In this document: piece by piece, positions 31,901 to 41,310 of the stretch
Layout of the letters: each line of letters starts with the position of its first letter
Position numbering within the stretch: the first letter of the stretch is position 1
From: Prorocentrum cordatum
Taxonomy: Eukaryota; Sar; Dinophyceae; Prorocentrales; Prorocentraceae
Assembly (NCBI GenBank): GCA_963575745.1
Contig: CAUYUJ010022059.1
Location: 124,001-188,000, forward strand
Length of the DNA: 64,000 bases
Direction: 5' to 3'
Translations under genes and position numbers: made by a program
Notes under the pieces: generated by a model
Database searches by the model: none
The model's input: the letters and a program-made list of their open reading frames with translations, nothing else
What the model was told of the DNA's origin: nothing

Positions 31901-32012
31901 TGAACATGACGTAGCAGCCCGCGTGAGCCTAGCTGCGGAGGCCGCAGCGGGCGATCACCCCCCTGAAGACTTCGAGGCAGATGAGGAGGCAGCAGGATTT
32001 TTTGGATTCTGA
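28998..32012 (+). CDS. Non-LTR (LINE-type) reverse transcriptase fragment with C-terminal zinc fingers
   Basis: The RT domain starts about residue 45 (PHFSLTLFKLLLLVR...VPEGW) and shows palm block A with D155 (HDATNAFYSI), a GCGCLPGDTWAVDVF block, and the catalytic FVDDL with D264 and D265. The LINE-type thumb follows (YLGPRL..., KFWTSDTPFRLRLNIFKCQVL). Behind it are three Cys/His clusters, the clearest at about residue 673 (ECPICDQQV...HLRWHLQLEH), typical of nucleic-acid-binding fingers of dinoflagellate LINEs. No endonuclease domain is present, so the copy is 5'-truncated, as is usual after incomplete reverse transcription. From about 31144 to 31900 this frame becomes Arg-rich shadow sequence while another frame carries sense; its last 38 codons look natural again. 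The true start is unknown; 28998 is only the first permissive codon. Confidence 0.7.
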   Translation: MLRWFSCGPHLELRGLWMCSGFLAPPGASSSPRLESKQGVGYKEDNEKIRVPHFSLTLFKLLLLVRLTNTVPEGWHRANAARIRTAGKERIIMIMCKLGHAFFKHLRLSAPERQEQNWMHGGLAQRRRESAVLVQQIASWRLLQGGFSHVTRFHDATNAFYSIDQPELLQTVELLVRPEDAELARERIQRATFTFHDAPGRFFRMGCGCLPGDTWAVDVFVATYARTVEAAHDQNLVDDLVYMLTAQSPVTGDETQLKVTGFVDDLADKFLAPNTATARTAGVAQNKMIDAGLNNIGTHQNISKQVNIYYGVGKGSYSDAIQINNGCILQGKTTTVARYLGPRLTNTFTMTAEIEQRIIAVERGWSQLRKFWTSDTPFRLRLNIFKCQVLNSALSGLEVWARKYTPLRKSDLADIESRVVKYGRVLLNGTASYDDDHVRQIPSVYVLHKLQVAPLFVELRIRRIKWMQQMARAPQVSVQPLAALFGHMSFEKEPTILPNGLLNCNANPWALQFSEDLQALRVSDDWGDLLSETDGNILDLLRHEKFGELDPTVLRAHFRTHIEEYREEKKRGNEEGGVYRCPALGVDGAPCQMTFATQHALTKHLTHTKTGTHGVRHVARLMAVNNQCIACSTIFKSKAVASNHMRTSFLKGSCIPDRARSGLEIHETTLSECPICDQQVDSTEHLRWHLQLEHLPVLLPKHEITLTDWEFDCELHGRVERATHRPEEGGSRRRVRGRSPARQEGEHRQRRLRPEAAEAAKEQDAHPRVRDAGNQVLQQRRPDHMQHGGPSEALRHASQADRGRSQAGEPPSTSFWQRSERYRELLHQGRLPRPPGLPVPRRAPEATHRGLEGPDFDRGVVQGMWIQQDIRRQEDAPDPGLARTGSGRHQRGRGQGVIPKGKGGARAGRDPHAPPRGRVPPPREIQADDAQPRLRHHPQGHGRRRQAGPRPEGQSSQEDRRQQQQEVSEHDVAARVSLAAEAAAGDHPPEDFEADEEAAGFFGF
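31144..31899 (+). CDS. Unknown 251-residue protein, possibly a nested insert
   Basis: ATG at 31144, TGA at 31897-31899, and strongly G/C-biased third codon positions. Composition is balanced, unlike the Arg-rich translation of the overlapping frame, so this is the likely coding frame here. The first 30 residues are Lys/Ala-rich, followed by a helical segment (SRMRTLEFEMQVTKFF) and a compact alpha/beta part with EEWCKVCGYSKTFDGKKT and EIHTHPLEVAFPL. The end is basic (GRAPKGNLVRKIGGSNNRK). I do not recognise the family. It sits inside the reading frame of the LINE fragment, whose sense resumes in the old frame behind it. A processed cDNA or a chimeric element would explain this. It could also be an extra ORF of the element. 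Confidence 0.5.
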   Translation: MAEWSGLLIAPKKEARGAESAEGAPPGKKANTDNAASDQRLLRQLKSRMRTLEFEMQVTKFFSNDAQIICNMVDLQKHYDTQVKQIGGGHKLGSPHLHLFGSVLSDIESFFTKGVSPDLQGFQFLAERLKLHIEVSKDPILIEEWCKVCGYSKTFDGKKTRLTLDLRGQVVVGINADVARELFQKAKEEHELGEIHTHPLEVAFPLPARSKLMTLNHAFATILRGMGADGKQGRAPKGNLVRKIGGSNNRK

Positions 32013-32509
32013 CCTTTAGTTTTGAGGTTTAGTTTTTCCAGCCCGTCCGCGCTTCCTCTCCTCGGTGAAATCCAGGAGGCCGCAGCGTGTGACGCGTCCA
32101 AGCGACGTGGCCCAGGCGACCAGACACCGTTTCCAGAAGCTTTCTTGTATCGGGGTTGCCGAGTGGGTGTTGAAAAACGGCTGGCTGCCCCTCGAGATTG
32201 TATTGAAAAGTGCGCCCCAGAGCAGGTCCAGGCGTCGGCTTCCTAACCCTTCGAGCCCAGACCCTCGCGCGTCGTGGAACGATCTCCACGCCGGGGGGGG
32301 GGTTGGCAACTTCCGGGTCACGGGGGCCTCCATCGGTCGAGGGGCTCCCTTGCCCTCGGCTTCGGGGGCCGCGGCTATCAAGACTGCCCTGGGGAAGTGG
32401 TGTCAGAGCCTCGGGCCCGCGGGCGGAAACAAACACATCGGCGGGCCTTCGTATGCACCCACACCGATCCAGGCCATGCCGGTCATGCAATCGGTGGGTC
32501 AGGTCAGGC
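32013..32509. other. Interval behind the LINE fragment, probably its 3' flank
   Basis: Starts with T-rich sequence (about 32016-32040). Otherwise GC-rich without simple repeats; no gene supported. Confidence 0.35.
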
Positions 32510-32790
32510 AGGTTTGGAACGGCTACGGGGGCTGGGCCATCCTGGTGTTGCCTTGGGCCAATTTCAATCTCTGTTGGGCCTCTTCGGGCAATTTTGTTTT
32601 GGCCTGTTGGGGCCAGGTTGGTGGGCCTGGGTTCACCTGCGGAGCTTTTTGGGATCCTCTTGGGGCGGTATTGGGCTGCCGTGGAACCGTCTTGAGGCGA
32701 GCTCTGGGATCAGCTTGGCCCATCTTGCGGGACTCAACGGCCGTCTTGGGGACTCGGCGGAGCCCTTCGGACCTAGGTGCATCCCAGGCT
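32510..32790 (+). repeat. Degenerate TCTTGGGG block 3
   Basis: Repeated variants of GGCCTCTTGGGG and GGGCCATCTTG on the plus strand. No GGA tract adjoins it. Confidence 0.55.
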
Positions 32791-33419
32791 CATGTCGGAG
32801 CTGTCTTGAGCTGGGGAGGAGAGAACGTCAAGCATGCCAGCAATGGGATCTTGGACGATTCTGAGATCGTTGGGACGTTATGTCACTTGTATGGTGCTTT
32901 TGGGGCCCATTGTGTGGCTTGGCGGGTCGTTGTCAAGGCCCATTGGGCATCTAGCAGTCCCCCATATACCGTCCTGGAAGCTACACGCAGGAAGGAGGCT
33001 GGGTGGGGGAGATTGGCTGGAGGAAAACAGGGAGGTGTTTGGAGGGCGTTCCAGGCGGTTGGGGATGGCACGGTCGCGCGGTCGGAAGAATCCTTTGGGA
33101 GATCATGCTATTAGATCTGGTGATTGAGGCCCGCTCCAATTCAGCGTTTGTCGTGAGGCGTCCTGGAATTTCAGCACGTCCGCCTTGTCCGCATCGATGT
33201 TGTCAATCTCCGCCTTGCTCCCTCCCCTTGTCAAAAGCATCGTGATGGGCCTCTTGTAGCCCCTTTGGGGGCCAACTCTCCTCCCCTCCTTTTCCCTTTT
33301 GCTTGGTCCTCCTCCCGATCGTACTTCTCCCCCATCAGGTTTCGTATATGTTCCATTATCCTCCCCCTCCCCGTTCCCTTTCGATTTGCCATTTCCCTAC
33401 CATTCCATCTCCTTTCGGG
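32791..33419. other. Unassigned interval
   Basis: No supported gene. Pyrimidine-rich from about 33220 to 33400. Confidence 0.4.
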
Positions 33420-33620
33420 GGACCTCCTTTTGTATGGGGTTCTCTTGGGGCCTTCTTGGGGGCTGCCTGGGTCTCTCTTGGGTTGTCTTGGAGGCCGAGC
33501 TGTGGCCCTGTTGGGCCATCTTAGGCCGATCTTGGCCGTCTTGGAGGTCATTGGGAACCGTCCTGGGGTCCTCTTTGGGTCCTGTTGAGTTGGCAGTGGG
33601 GCCTCTTGGGCCGTGTGCCG
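33420..33620 (+). repeat. Degenerate TCTTGGGG block 4
   Basis: Same family and strand as the other blocks. Here the GGA tract follows at 33740-33838 instead of preceding. Confidence 0.6.
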
Positions 33621-33739
33621 TGATGTCTTTGGGGGACGTCTGGACATTTCCAGAGGCCGAGGAGGAGGTGGGGGAGGAGGAGCAGGGGGGAATGCGAGGA
33701 TTACCCCGCCGTCGACAAATTGGCGAGCGAAAAATATTA

Positions 33740-33838
33740 GGGGGAGGAGGAGGAGGAGGAGGAGGAGGAGGAGGAGGAGGAGGAGGAGGAGGAGGAGGAG
33801 GAGGAGGAAGGGGAAGAGGAAGAGGAAGAGGAGGGGTT
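33740..33838 (+). repeat. (GGA)n tract
   Basis: About 22 GGA triplets passing into GGAAGA units. Frames give poly-Gly or poly-Arg only. Confidence 0.9.
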
Positions 33839-34031
33839 GGGGGTAGAGCGAGGGGGGCGAGAAGCATGGGGAGGGCAGCGAGGGGGAGGGGCCCCCGGCC
33901 GCCATCGTCGTCTGAAGCCCGTCCAGCAGGATAGCGGGCCTCTGTCGCCGCCGGCCCCTGTATCGTTCTCGGTGCTCCCAGGCGCAGAGGAGGCCCCCCG
34001 CCGCCGCCCTTGCGCAGAAGGAATGGGATCC

Positions 34032-34203
34032 AGGCCTCCTAGATGGAGTCTTAGTAGACGTGGTCGGATGACCGCCCCGCATCGCCGATGCATCGACGAT
34101 GCGGCTAGATGTGGAGCCCGTGCTTCCCCACGCCGACGTCGCTGATGCATTTGCGATGCGGCGCGATCCTTCGATCCCGGTTACTCGGACCCCATCTAGG
34201 ATG
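34032..34203 (+). mobile_element. Palindromic MITE-like repeat, copy 2 (about 172 bp)
   Basis: Starts AGGCCTCCTAGATGGAG and ends near CCCCATCTAGGAT, with interior CATCGCCGATGCATCGACGA-type palindromes. It is shorter than copy 1 because the central palindrome array has fewer units. Confidence 0.6.
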
Positions 34204-34344
34204 TTTCTATGGAATGAGCGAGCCGTAAGAAGAGGGAATGGGAGGAGAAAGGTAGGGCGCCGACACATCTTGCCTCTCGTTGGTTTCCTCTCGCCCTCGC
34301 TCAAACCATGTTCGTGTTATGTGTTTGTCTTGTGCCCCTCTCTC

Positions 34345-34812
34345 TATGTATGGATGCATGTGTGTATGTATGCATGCATGCATGTACGTATGTTTGTATG
34401 CATGCTTTATGCATGCGTGCGTGCATGCATGTGTGTAAGTATGTCTGTCTGTCTGTCTGTCTGTCTGTCAGTCTGTCAGTCTGTCTGTCTGTCTGTCTGC
34501 ATGCATGCATGTATGTACTGTAATGTAATGTACTGTACTGTACTGCAATGTAATGGAATGTAATGTAATGTAATGTAATGTATTGTATTGTAATGTAATG
34601 TAATGTAATGTCATGTAATGTCATGTCATGCCATGTAGTGTAATGTAATGTAATGTAATGTAATGTAATGTAATGTAATGTAATGTAATGTAATGTAATG
34701 TAATGTAATGTAATGTATGGTATGGTATGGTATGGTATGTATGTATGTATGTATGTATGTATGTATGTATGTACGTACGTACGTACGTACGTATGTATGT
34801 ATGTATGTATAT
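34345..34812 (+). repeat. Compound microsatellite cluster
   Basis: A chain of related short units: TGTATGCA at about 34345-34440, (TCTG)n at about 34443-34500, (TAATG)n at about 34510-34715, (TATGG)n at 34718-34737, (TATG)n at 34738-34770, (TACG)n at about 34771-34791 and (TATG)n again. Neighbouring units differ by one base, as if each grew out of the last. Confidence 0.9.
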
Positions 34813-35081
34813 CACCCTGCTCACGCACACGCACCCGCACCCTCTCTCGTTATCCCTATCTCTCTCTTGCATTGCCTTCCCCGTATCTTTCATACCGCCC
34901 CCCTGTCCCAATCATACCCTTGTGCCCCTTGTCTCCCCACCTGTCCACTCGCTCCCCCCTTTCGCCCCTCCATCCACTAGCTTATCAGGCCCGGGAATGT
35001 AGCGGTTTACCCACACCACTTTCACATGCGCAGAAGGGGGAGTTTTCGACGACGCCTGAGGCGAATCACCGCCGCCTCCTG
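34813..35081. other. Pyrimidine-rich interval
   Basis: CT-rich sequence at 34840-34980 and nothing else supported. Confidence 0.45.
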
Positions 35082-35760
35082 CGCCTATGTGGCCGAACGT
35101 TGTGGCCAGGGCTCGGCCACGCTATGGGCCTGTTGTTCCCCAGCCGTTGTGTGAACCGTGCGGGGAACGATTGGGGGAGGAAGGGGAGGAGACAAGAGGG
35201 AGGACAGAGGAGGACAGGAGGAGGAGGAGGAGGAGGAGGATGAGGAGGATGTGGGGGGGCGCCTCTTGGAGGTCTTGGAGGTCTTGGAGGCCTCATTGGG
35301 CCTCTTGGAGGCGGGCGTTGTGCAATTTCCGCTCCTCGTGGGCGTTCCTGGCCCGTCTGACGCCGTCCTGAAGCCGTCTCAGGGGCCTACTGGGCCGTCG
35401 GGGGGGCATCTTTGAGGCCCCTTGGTCGCTCTTGGGGCCATCTTTGTGGCCTATTGGGCCGCCGTTGGCCGTTGGAAAGCCGAAGAGGAGCACGTTCCAA
35501 GATCCTTTCAAAGATGCCGAATGTGAATCAATGAGTTTGGCCTTGTCGGGCCGTCCTGGAGAAGCCTCTTGGGTCTTCTTGGGGGCCTCCTGAGCCGTCT
35601 CGGGCCATCTTTGGGCCACATTAGGCCGTCTTGGGTGCGTCCCGCTTGGGGCCATACTGGGCTCTCTTGCGGCCATCTTAGCCGTCTTAGGGTCTCTTGG
35701 ATGCCATCCTGGCCGTCTTGTTGACGATGTTTCCTTTGTTGTCCCGCCTTGAGCGTCCTT
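35082..35760 (+). repeat. Composite repeat: conserved head, GGA tract and TCTTGGGG block 5
   Basis: The head CGCCTATGTGGCCGAACGTT...CCCAGCCGTTGTG...CGGGGAACGATTGGGGGAGGA (35082-35190) is alignable to 38632-38730. A GGA tract follows (35210-35245) and then the degenerate TCTTGGGG block to about 35760. This shows a common architecture for at least two copies. Confidence 0.7.
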
Positions 35761-36040
35761 GCGCGTCCTTCCAGGTGGCTGGCGAATTGGTTCGAGGGCT
35801 CCTGTGACAAAAACACGCACATTACGCTACCGAGGAACCCCACATACTGATTTTATGTCTTGTGTGAACCGCGCTACCACTACCACCGCCGTCATGCTCT
35901 CAGGTGCCCCCTGTGGTCGTTGAAAGGAGGGGGAGGACATGTGGGGGGAGAGGAGGGGTTGAGGAGTCATCTGTGACGGTCATATCCAGCGTCGCCTGGC
36001 ACTTGGATACGAGGGGTAATACGCAATCCCGCACTAGAGG
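35761..36040. other. Unassigned interval before the 80-bp array
   Basis: No gene or simple repeat that I can support. Confidence 0.4.
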
Positions 36041-38440
36041 CTATGCCTGGACGACCCTGGCACGCATAGGGAGACCACCCCCTGCGCACCCCCTCTGGTG
36101 TCGAGAAAATGCCACGCCTGCTATGCCTGGACGACCCTGGCACGCATAGGGAGACCACCCCCTGCGCACCCCCTCTGGTGTCGAGAAAATGCCACGCCTG
36201 CTCTGCCTGGACGACCCTGGCACGCATAGGGAGACCACCCCCTGCGCACCCCCTCTGGTGTCGAGAAAATGCCACGCCTGCTCTGCGTGGACGACCCTGG
36301 CACGCATAGGGGGACCACCCCCTGCGCACCCCCTCTGGTGTCGAGAAACTGCTCAATGCCTGGACGACCCTGGCACGCATAGGGAGACCACCCCCTGCGC
36401 ACCCCCTCTGGTGTCGAGAAAATGCCACGCCTGCTCTGCCTGGACGACCCTGGCACGCATAGGGAGACCACCCCCTGCGCACCCCTTGTGGTGTCGAGAA
36501 AATCTGCGCCTGGACGACCCTGGCACGCATGCCTGAGGGAGACCACCCCTGCGCACCCCCGTCGCCACGCCTGCCTGGGCGACTGGTCATCGGTGGGAGA
36601 CCCCCTGCGCACCCCCTCTGGTGTCGAGAAAACTGCCACGCCTGCTATGCCTGGACGACCCGACCGCATGAGAGACCACCCCCTGCGCACCCCCTGTGGT
36701 GTCGAGAAATGCCACGCCTGCTATGCCTGGAGACCACACCCCTGCGCACCCCCTCTGGTGTCGAGAGAAAATGCCACGCCTGCGATGCCTGGGACGACCC
36801 TGGACGCATAGGGAGACCACCCCCTGCGCACCCCCTCTGGTGTCGAGAAACTGCCACGCCTGCTATGCCTGGACGGCCCGGGCACGTAGAGGGAAACCGC
36901 CCCCTGCGCACCCCTTCGGTGTCGAGAATGCCACGCCTGCCATGCCTGGACGACCCTGGCACGCATAGGGAGACCACCCCCTGCGCACCCCCTCTGGTGT
37001 CGAGAAACTGCCACGCCTGCTATGCCTGGACGACCCTGGCACGCATAGGGAGACCACCCCCTGCGCACCCCTCTGGTGTCGAGAAACTGCCACGCCTGCT
37101 ATGCCTGGACGACCCTGGCACGCATAGGGAGACCACCCCCTGCGCACCCCCTCTGGTGTCGAGAAAATGCCACGCCTGCTATGCCTGGACGACCCTGGCA
37201 CGCATAGGGAGACCACCCCCTGCGCACCCCCTCTGGTGTCGAGAAAATGCCACGCCTGCTCTGCCTGGACGACCCTGGCACGCATAGGGAGACCACCCCC
37301 TGCGCACCCCCTCTGGTGTCGAGAAAATGCCACGCCTGCTCTGCTGGACGACCCTGGCACGCATAGGGGGACCACCCCCTGCGCACCCCCTCTGGTGTCG
37401 AGAAATGCCACGCCTGCTATGCCTGGACGACCCTGGCACGCATAGGGAGACCACCCCCTGCGCACCCCCTCTGGTGTCGAGAAAATGCCACGCCTGCTAT
37501 GCCTGGACGACCCTGGCACGCATAGGGAGACCACCCCCTGCGCACCCCTTGTGGTGTCGAGAAAATGCCACGCCTGCTATGCCTGGACGACCTGGCACGC
37601 ATAGGGAAAACCCCCTGCGCACCCCCTCTGGTGTTTGAAATTGCCACGCCTGCTATGGTGGACGACCTGGCACGCATAGGGAGACCACCCCTGCGCACCC
37701 TCTCTGGTGTCGAGAAACTGCTACGCCTTGCTCTGCCTGGCGACCCTGGCACGCATAGGGAGACCACCCCTGCGCACCCCCTCTGGTGTCGAGAAAATGC
37801 CACGCCTGCTATGCCTGGACGACCCTGGCACGCATAGGGAGACCACCCCCTGCGCACCCCCTCTGGTGTCGAGAAAATGCCACGCCTGCAATGCCTGGAC
37901 GACCCTGGCACGCATAGGGAGACCACCCCCTGCGCACCCCCTCTGGTGTCGAGAAAATGCCACGCCTGCAATGCCTGGACGACCCTGGCACGCATAGGGA
38001 GACCACCCCCTGCGCACCCCCTCTGGTGTCGAGAAAAAAATGCCTGGACGACCCTGCTATGCGCCTGGTGGAGCGCAACCCATGGCACGCATAGGGAGAC
38101 CACCCTGCGCACCCCCTCTGGTGTCGAGAAAATGCCACGCCTGCTATGCCTGGACGACCCTGGCACGCATAGGGAAACCACCCCCTGCACCCCCTCTGGT
38201 GTCGAGAAACTGCCACGCCTGCTCTGCCTGGACGACCCTGGCACGCATAGGGAGGCCCCCCTTGCGCACCCCCTCTGGTGTCGAGAAAATGCCACGCCTG
38301 CTATGCCTGGACGACCCTGGCACGCATAGGGAGACCACCCCCTGCGCACCCCCTCTGGTGTCGAGAAAATGCCACGCCTGCTATGCCTGGACGACCCTGG
38401 CACGCATAGGGAGACCACCCCCTGCGCACCCCCTCTGGTG
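36041..38440 (+). repeat. 80-bp tandem array, about 30 units
   Basis: The unit runs from CTATGCCTGGACGACCCTGG through CACGCATAGGGAGACCACCC and CTCTGGTGTCGAGAAAATGC. Starts at 36041, 36121 and 36201 show an exact 80-base period, and many units are identical. Small indels occur at 36500-36950 and 37570-37750, and an interrupted unit lies at 38038-38100. Because 80 is not a multiple of three and the unit is nearly free of stops, long open frames run along both strands, cycling through three frames every 240 bases; I reject them as genes. Confidence 0.95.
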
Positions 38441-38631
38441 GGGCGCGGCAGGGAAGAAAACCATAACCCCACGAAGTGAGGTGAGTGTCGCGGGTGCGGC
38501 GCGGCAGGGAAGAAAACCAGAACCCCACGAAGCATGTGGGGAAATATAACATAACATGTTGCACGCGAGTCGCCCCTGTTGCAAGCAGGAAAGGAGCGGC
38601 GGATGGAAACCGCGTAGGATACGCCTATGTG
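38441..38631. other. Array edge with a short direct repeat
   Basis: Two copies of GGCGCGGCAGGGAAGAAAACC about 60 bases apart, followed by unassigned sequence. Confidence 0.55.
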
Positions 38632-39085
38632 GCCAAACGTTTGGACCAAGTTTGGCCGCAGTATTGGACCATGCGTTCTCCCAGCCGTTGTGGAAGCCTT
38701 TCGGGGAACAAGTGGGGGAGGAAGATGAGGATGAGGAGAGGAAGGAACCACGTAGGAGGAGGAGACCTCTTGGGAGCTTCTTGGGTCATTCTTGGGGCCT
38801 CCTGGGAGTTTCCTCGGGACCTTTCGAGGGCCTCTTGGGGGGTCTCCTTAGACCTCTTGGGGCCTTGGGGGGCTTCTTCGGGGCCCGTTTGGCCGTCTGA
38901 GGGTGTGTCTGGCCCGTCTGACGCCATCGGAAGCCGTCTTGAGAGCCTATCTGGGCCGTCTAGGGGTGTTTCCGGGTCGTCTTGAAGGTCATCTTGGGCG
39001 TCTTGGAGGCCTCTGGATGATCTTTGGGCCCTGTGGGGGCCGTTTTGGGAGCCTCTTGGGCCGTCCTGGGGCAATTTTAGATGCC
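38632..39085 (+). repeat. Composite repeat: conserved head, GGA-like tract and TCTTGGGG block 6
   Basis: Head as at 35082 (CGCCTATGTGGCCAAACGTT, CCCAGCCGTTGTGG, CGGGGAACAAGTGGGGGAGGA). A short GA-rich tract (38715-38765) and the TCTTGGGG block follow. Confidence 0.7.
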
Positions 39086-39793
39086 CCTTCGGCAATCGCG
39101 GGGGGGCCTTACTCTAAACGGAGCTGGGGCAAATGCGAGCGATAGCGAGCGTTTGTCCGTGGTCGTTTGTACTCAAGCGGCCGGCCGCCAAGATATGATT
39201 GCGTCTCATCGCGAGGCACACGATTTGCCATTGAGACCGAAAACATATTCGCTTCACATGGCCCGTCGTTCCCGCGACGATCTCCTACTTCTGTGACTAT
39301 CGCTACTACGGTACAGCAGAGTTGGATCTGGGCTTCGCCTTAGGCGAATATGCTGGTTGGGCCTCCCAACCCCTTTCAAACTTGGTAGCGGATCTGGCCT
39401 ATGCCTATGGTGGCCAGCTCTTGCTCTACTCCTCACCATCCACGGCACTATCAGGTGGACAACTGACATGCTGGAACATCAGGATGCAGTGGGTTGACGC
39501 GGAGGAATGTATAGAACTACGCACAAGCGCAAGTACACTTGCAGTGTTACCTCCGTTCTCGCGGAGGCCTCTTACATGAGTCCTACTTCCCTGCGCTACT
39601 ACACTCCTGAAGTCCACCTTCCTGCTCCATGTGGAAGCTCTTCCGAAGACACCATGCACGGCAACATGCGATACGACATTGTGCCGCCTCCACACCCACG
39701 CAGGCGAACGACAATTCACCACAACCCCCAGCCACGAATGTCCGACTACGACCTACGGGGCCACTGGACTGGTATTACCATTTTTAGCCTCCT
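39086..39793. other. Unassigned interval
   Basis: Moderate GC and no simple repeat. Short frames on both strands (for example plus 39322-39579 and 39631-39936) have no motif I recognise. Confidence 0.4.
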
Positions 39794-40680
39794 GTGGGTC
39801 GCTATCGGATGACCTGTGGGACACGTGCAGCGTGGTGGAGACGACGCAAGAACAACCGGCCCCCACTGGGACCCTGCCGGTCAGGTACCTTTTTCCGCGA
39901 ATTCGTTCGAGAGGTACACGCCTGCCAGCCGCGTGAGGAATGCGGTCAGTTCCTCGCCAGCCGCGTGAGCTCCCGCCCGCGCGACCGCGAGATGGCCGAG
40001 CACCTTGCCTTGGCCGGCCTGCGCGCCGCGGCCGCAGTCATGGGGGCCTACGACAGGCGGGCCGCGGTCACGCTGACGGGGTTCCCCCCTCCGACCCCCA
40101 GAAGGCAGCCCCTGGAATTTCTCGCAGACGAGGCCGACCAGTGCGAGGAACGGTGGTCCGGCCTCTTCGACGCTGGCGCGCCCGCAAACGACGGCGCTCC
40201 TGGACGGAACGGCCAGCTCCGGCGCATGGGCAGCGGCGTCGTCCCCGTCGACGAGGACGAGGACGACGAGCACCCGGCTGCTGCTGCTGCCCCCCGCGGC
40301 CGCGCCACCCTCCAGAGGGCCATCCTGGCCCGCCTCGACATGCAGGCGCGTCTGGAGCTTCGCGAGCGCCGCGCGCAGGCGGGCAACAACCCGGCGTTGC
40401 GCCGCTTGGAGGACCTCAGCCGCGCCGACACCAACCACGATTGTCTCTGGGTTCTGAACCGGCACAAACGGCCCCTCCTCGACCGGCAAGACTTCGTGGA
40501 GGGGTTCCGCCTGCGCCTCGGCGCCGCCGGCCCCAGCGAGCCCGCCCCTGCAACCTCCGCGGCGCGGAGCTGCTCGACCCCGCGGGCTCGCGCGCGCTCT
40601 GCTGCAGCAGGGCCGAGGCGACGAAGGGCCACCGCGCGCTTGCACGGCAGGCGTGCGAGGCAAGAGCTGCGCGACGCCGC
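39794..40680 (+). pseudogene. Remnant of a non-LTR retrotransposon ORF C-terminus
   Basis: GC-rich coding-like frame 2 with a long helical part (RATLQRAILARLDMQARLEL, then ALRRLEDLSRADTNHDCLWVL) that leads into DFVEGFRLRLGA. In dinoflagellate LINE proteins this block precedes a CxxCG...D..G.H...C zinc motif. Here the motif appears in frame 1 after a one-base change near 40555 (PCNLRGAELLDPAGSRALCC), with the second Cys and the His replaced. The frameshift plus lost ligands mark it as decayed. No RT core is present. The start at 39794 is only the first permissive codon; sense begins by about 39900. Confidence 0.45.
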
Positions 40681-40719
40681 CCGCGCAGGCGCGGGCGCTG
40701 CACTCCTTCCTTCTTTCTC

Positions 40720-40790
40720 CTTTCCACCCCCCCCCCCCTCCCCCGCCCCCCCCCCCCCCCCCGCCCCCCCCCCCCCCCCCCTCTTTGTTC
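40720..40790 (+). repeat. Poly-C tracts
   Basis: Four C runs of 10-20 bases separated by single T or G residues. Confidence 0.9.
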
Positions 40791-41310
40791 CTTTTTCCTG
40801 CCGCGCTTCAAGATTTTAGCGGTTATGCGAGTGTTGTTGTTGTTTTTTTGGCGCGGAGGGAGGGCTGCCCTTATGCAGCGCGGGCCCCCCTCCACGGACT
40901 GGCGGCCGCCGCCTGGCCCGAGGCTTGCGACGGCCCAGGATGGTCGCCGAGCGTGCCCCCCCCTCTTCTCGCCTTCGTCCTCGTCGTTTTTCCCGCTCCT
41001 CCCCCCTCGTGCCGGCCTCGTCTCGCGATTTTAGGTGGCGCTGTGAATGGCTTGCTGGCTTGGGTCAGGGGCGCCCGCCCGCTTGTCCGTGAGTTTCCGG
41101 GGCGATAAATTAGATTTCGTAAGCAACCACTTGGCCTGGCGCATTTGATCTTCTAGAGGGGGGGACAAAAAACACGGCCACGGGCGCCGCGGCCCCTCCC
41201 AGCAGGCCCCGGCACTACAGCGCGGCCTGGGAGGGCTCGCGCGGTCCACGGCCATGAGTGCCCCCCGCAGTCATCAATTTTGGCGTTTAAGTTGGTGGCC
41301 GTCACACTGA
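40791..41310. other. Unassigned interval between two element remnants
   Basis: GC-rich with no supported coding sequence. A stop at 41308-41310 precedes the open gag frame. Confidence 0.4.

Noticed and set aside
36041-38440. Cys/Pro/Arg-rich repeat proteins on both strands
   Set aside because: Pure translation of the 80-bp unit in cycling frames; both strands are equally open.
36041-38440. CRISPR-like array
   Set aside because: Units are contiguous 80-mers without unique spacers, and the genome is eukaryotic.
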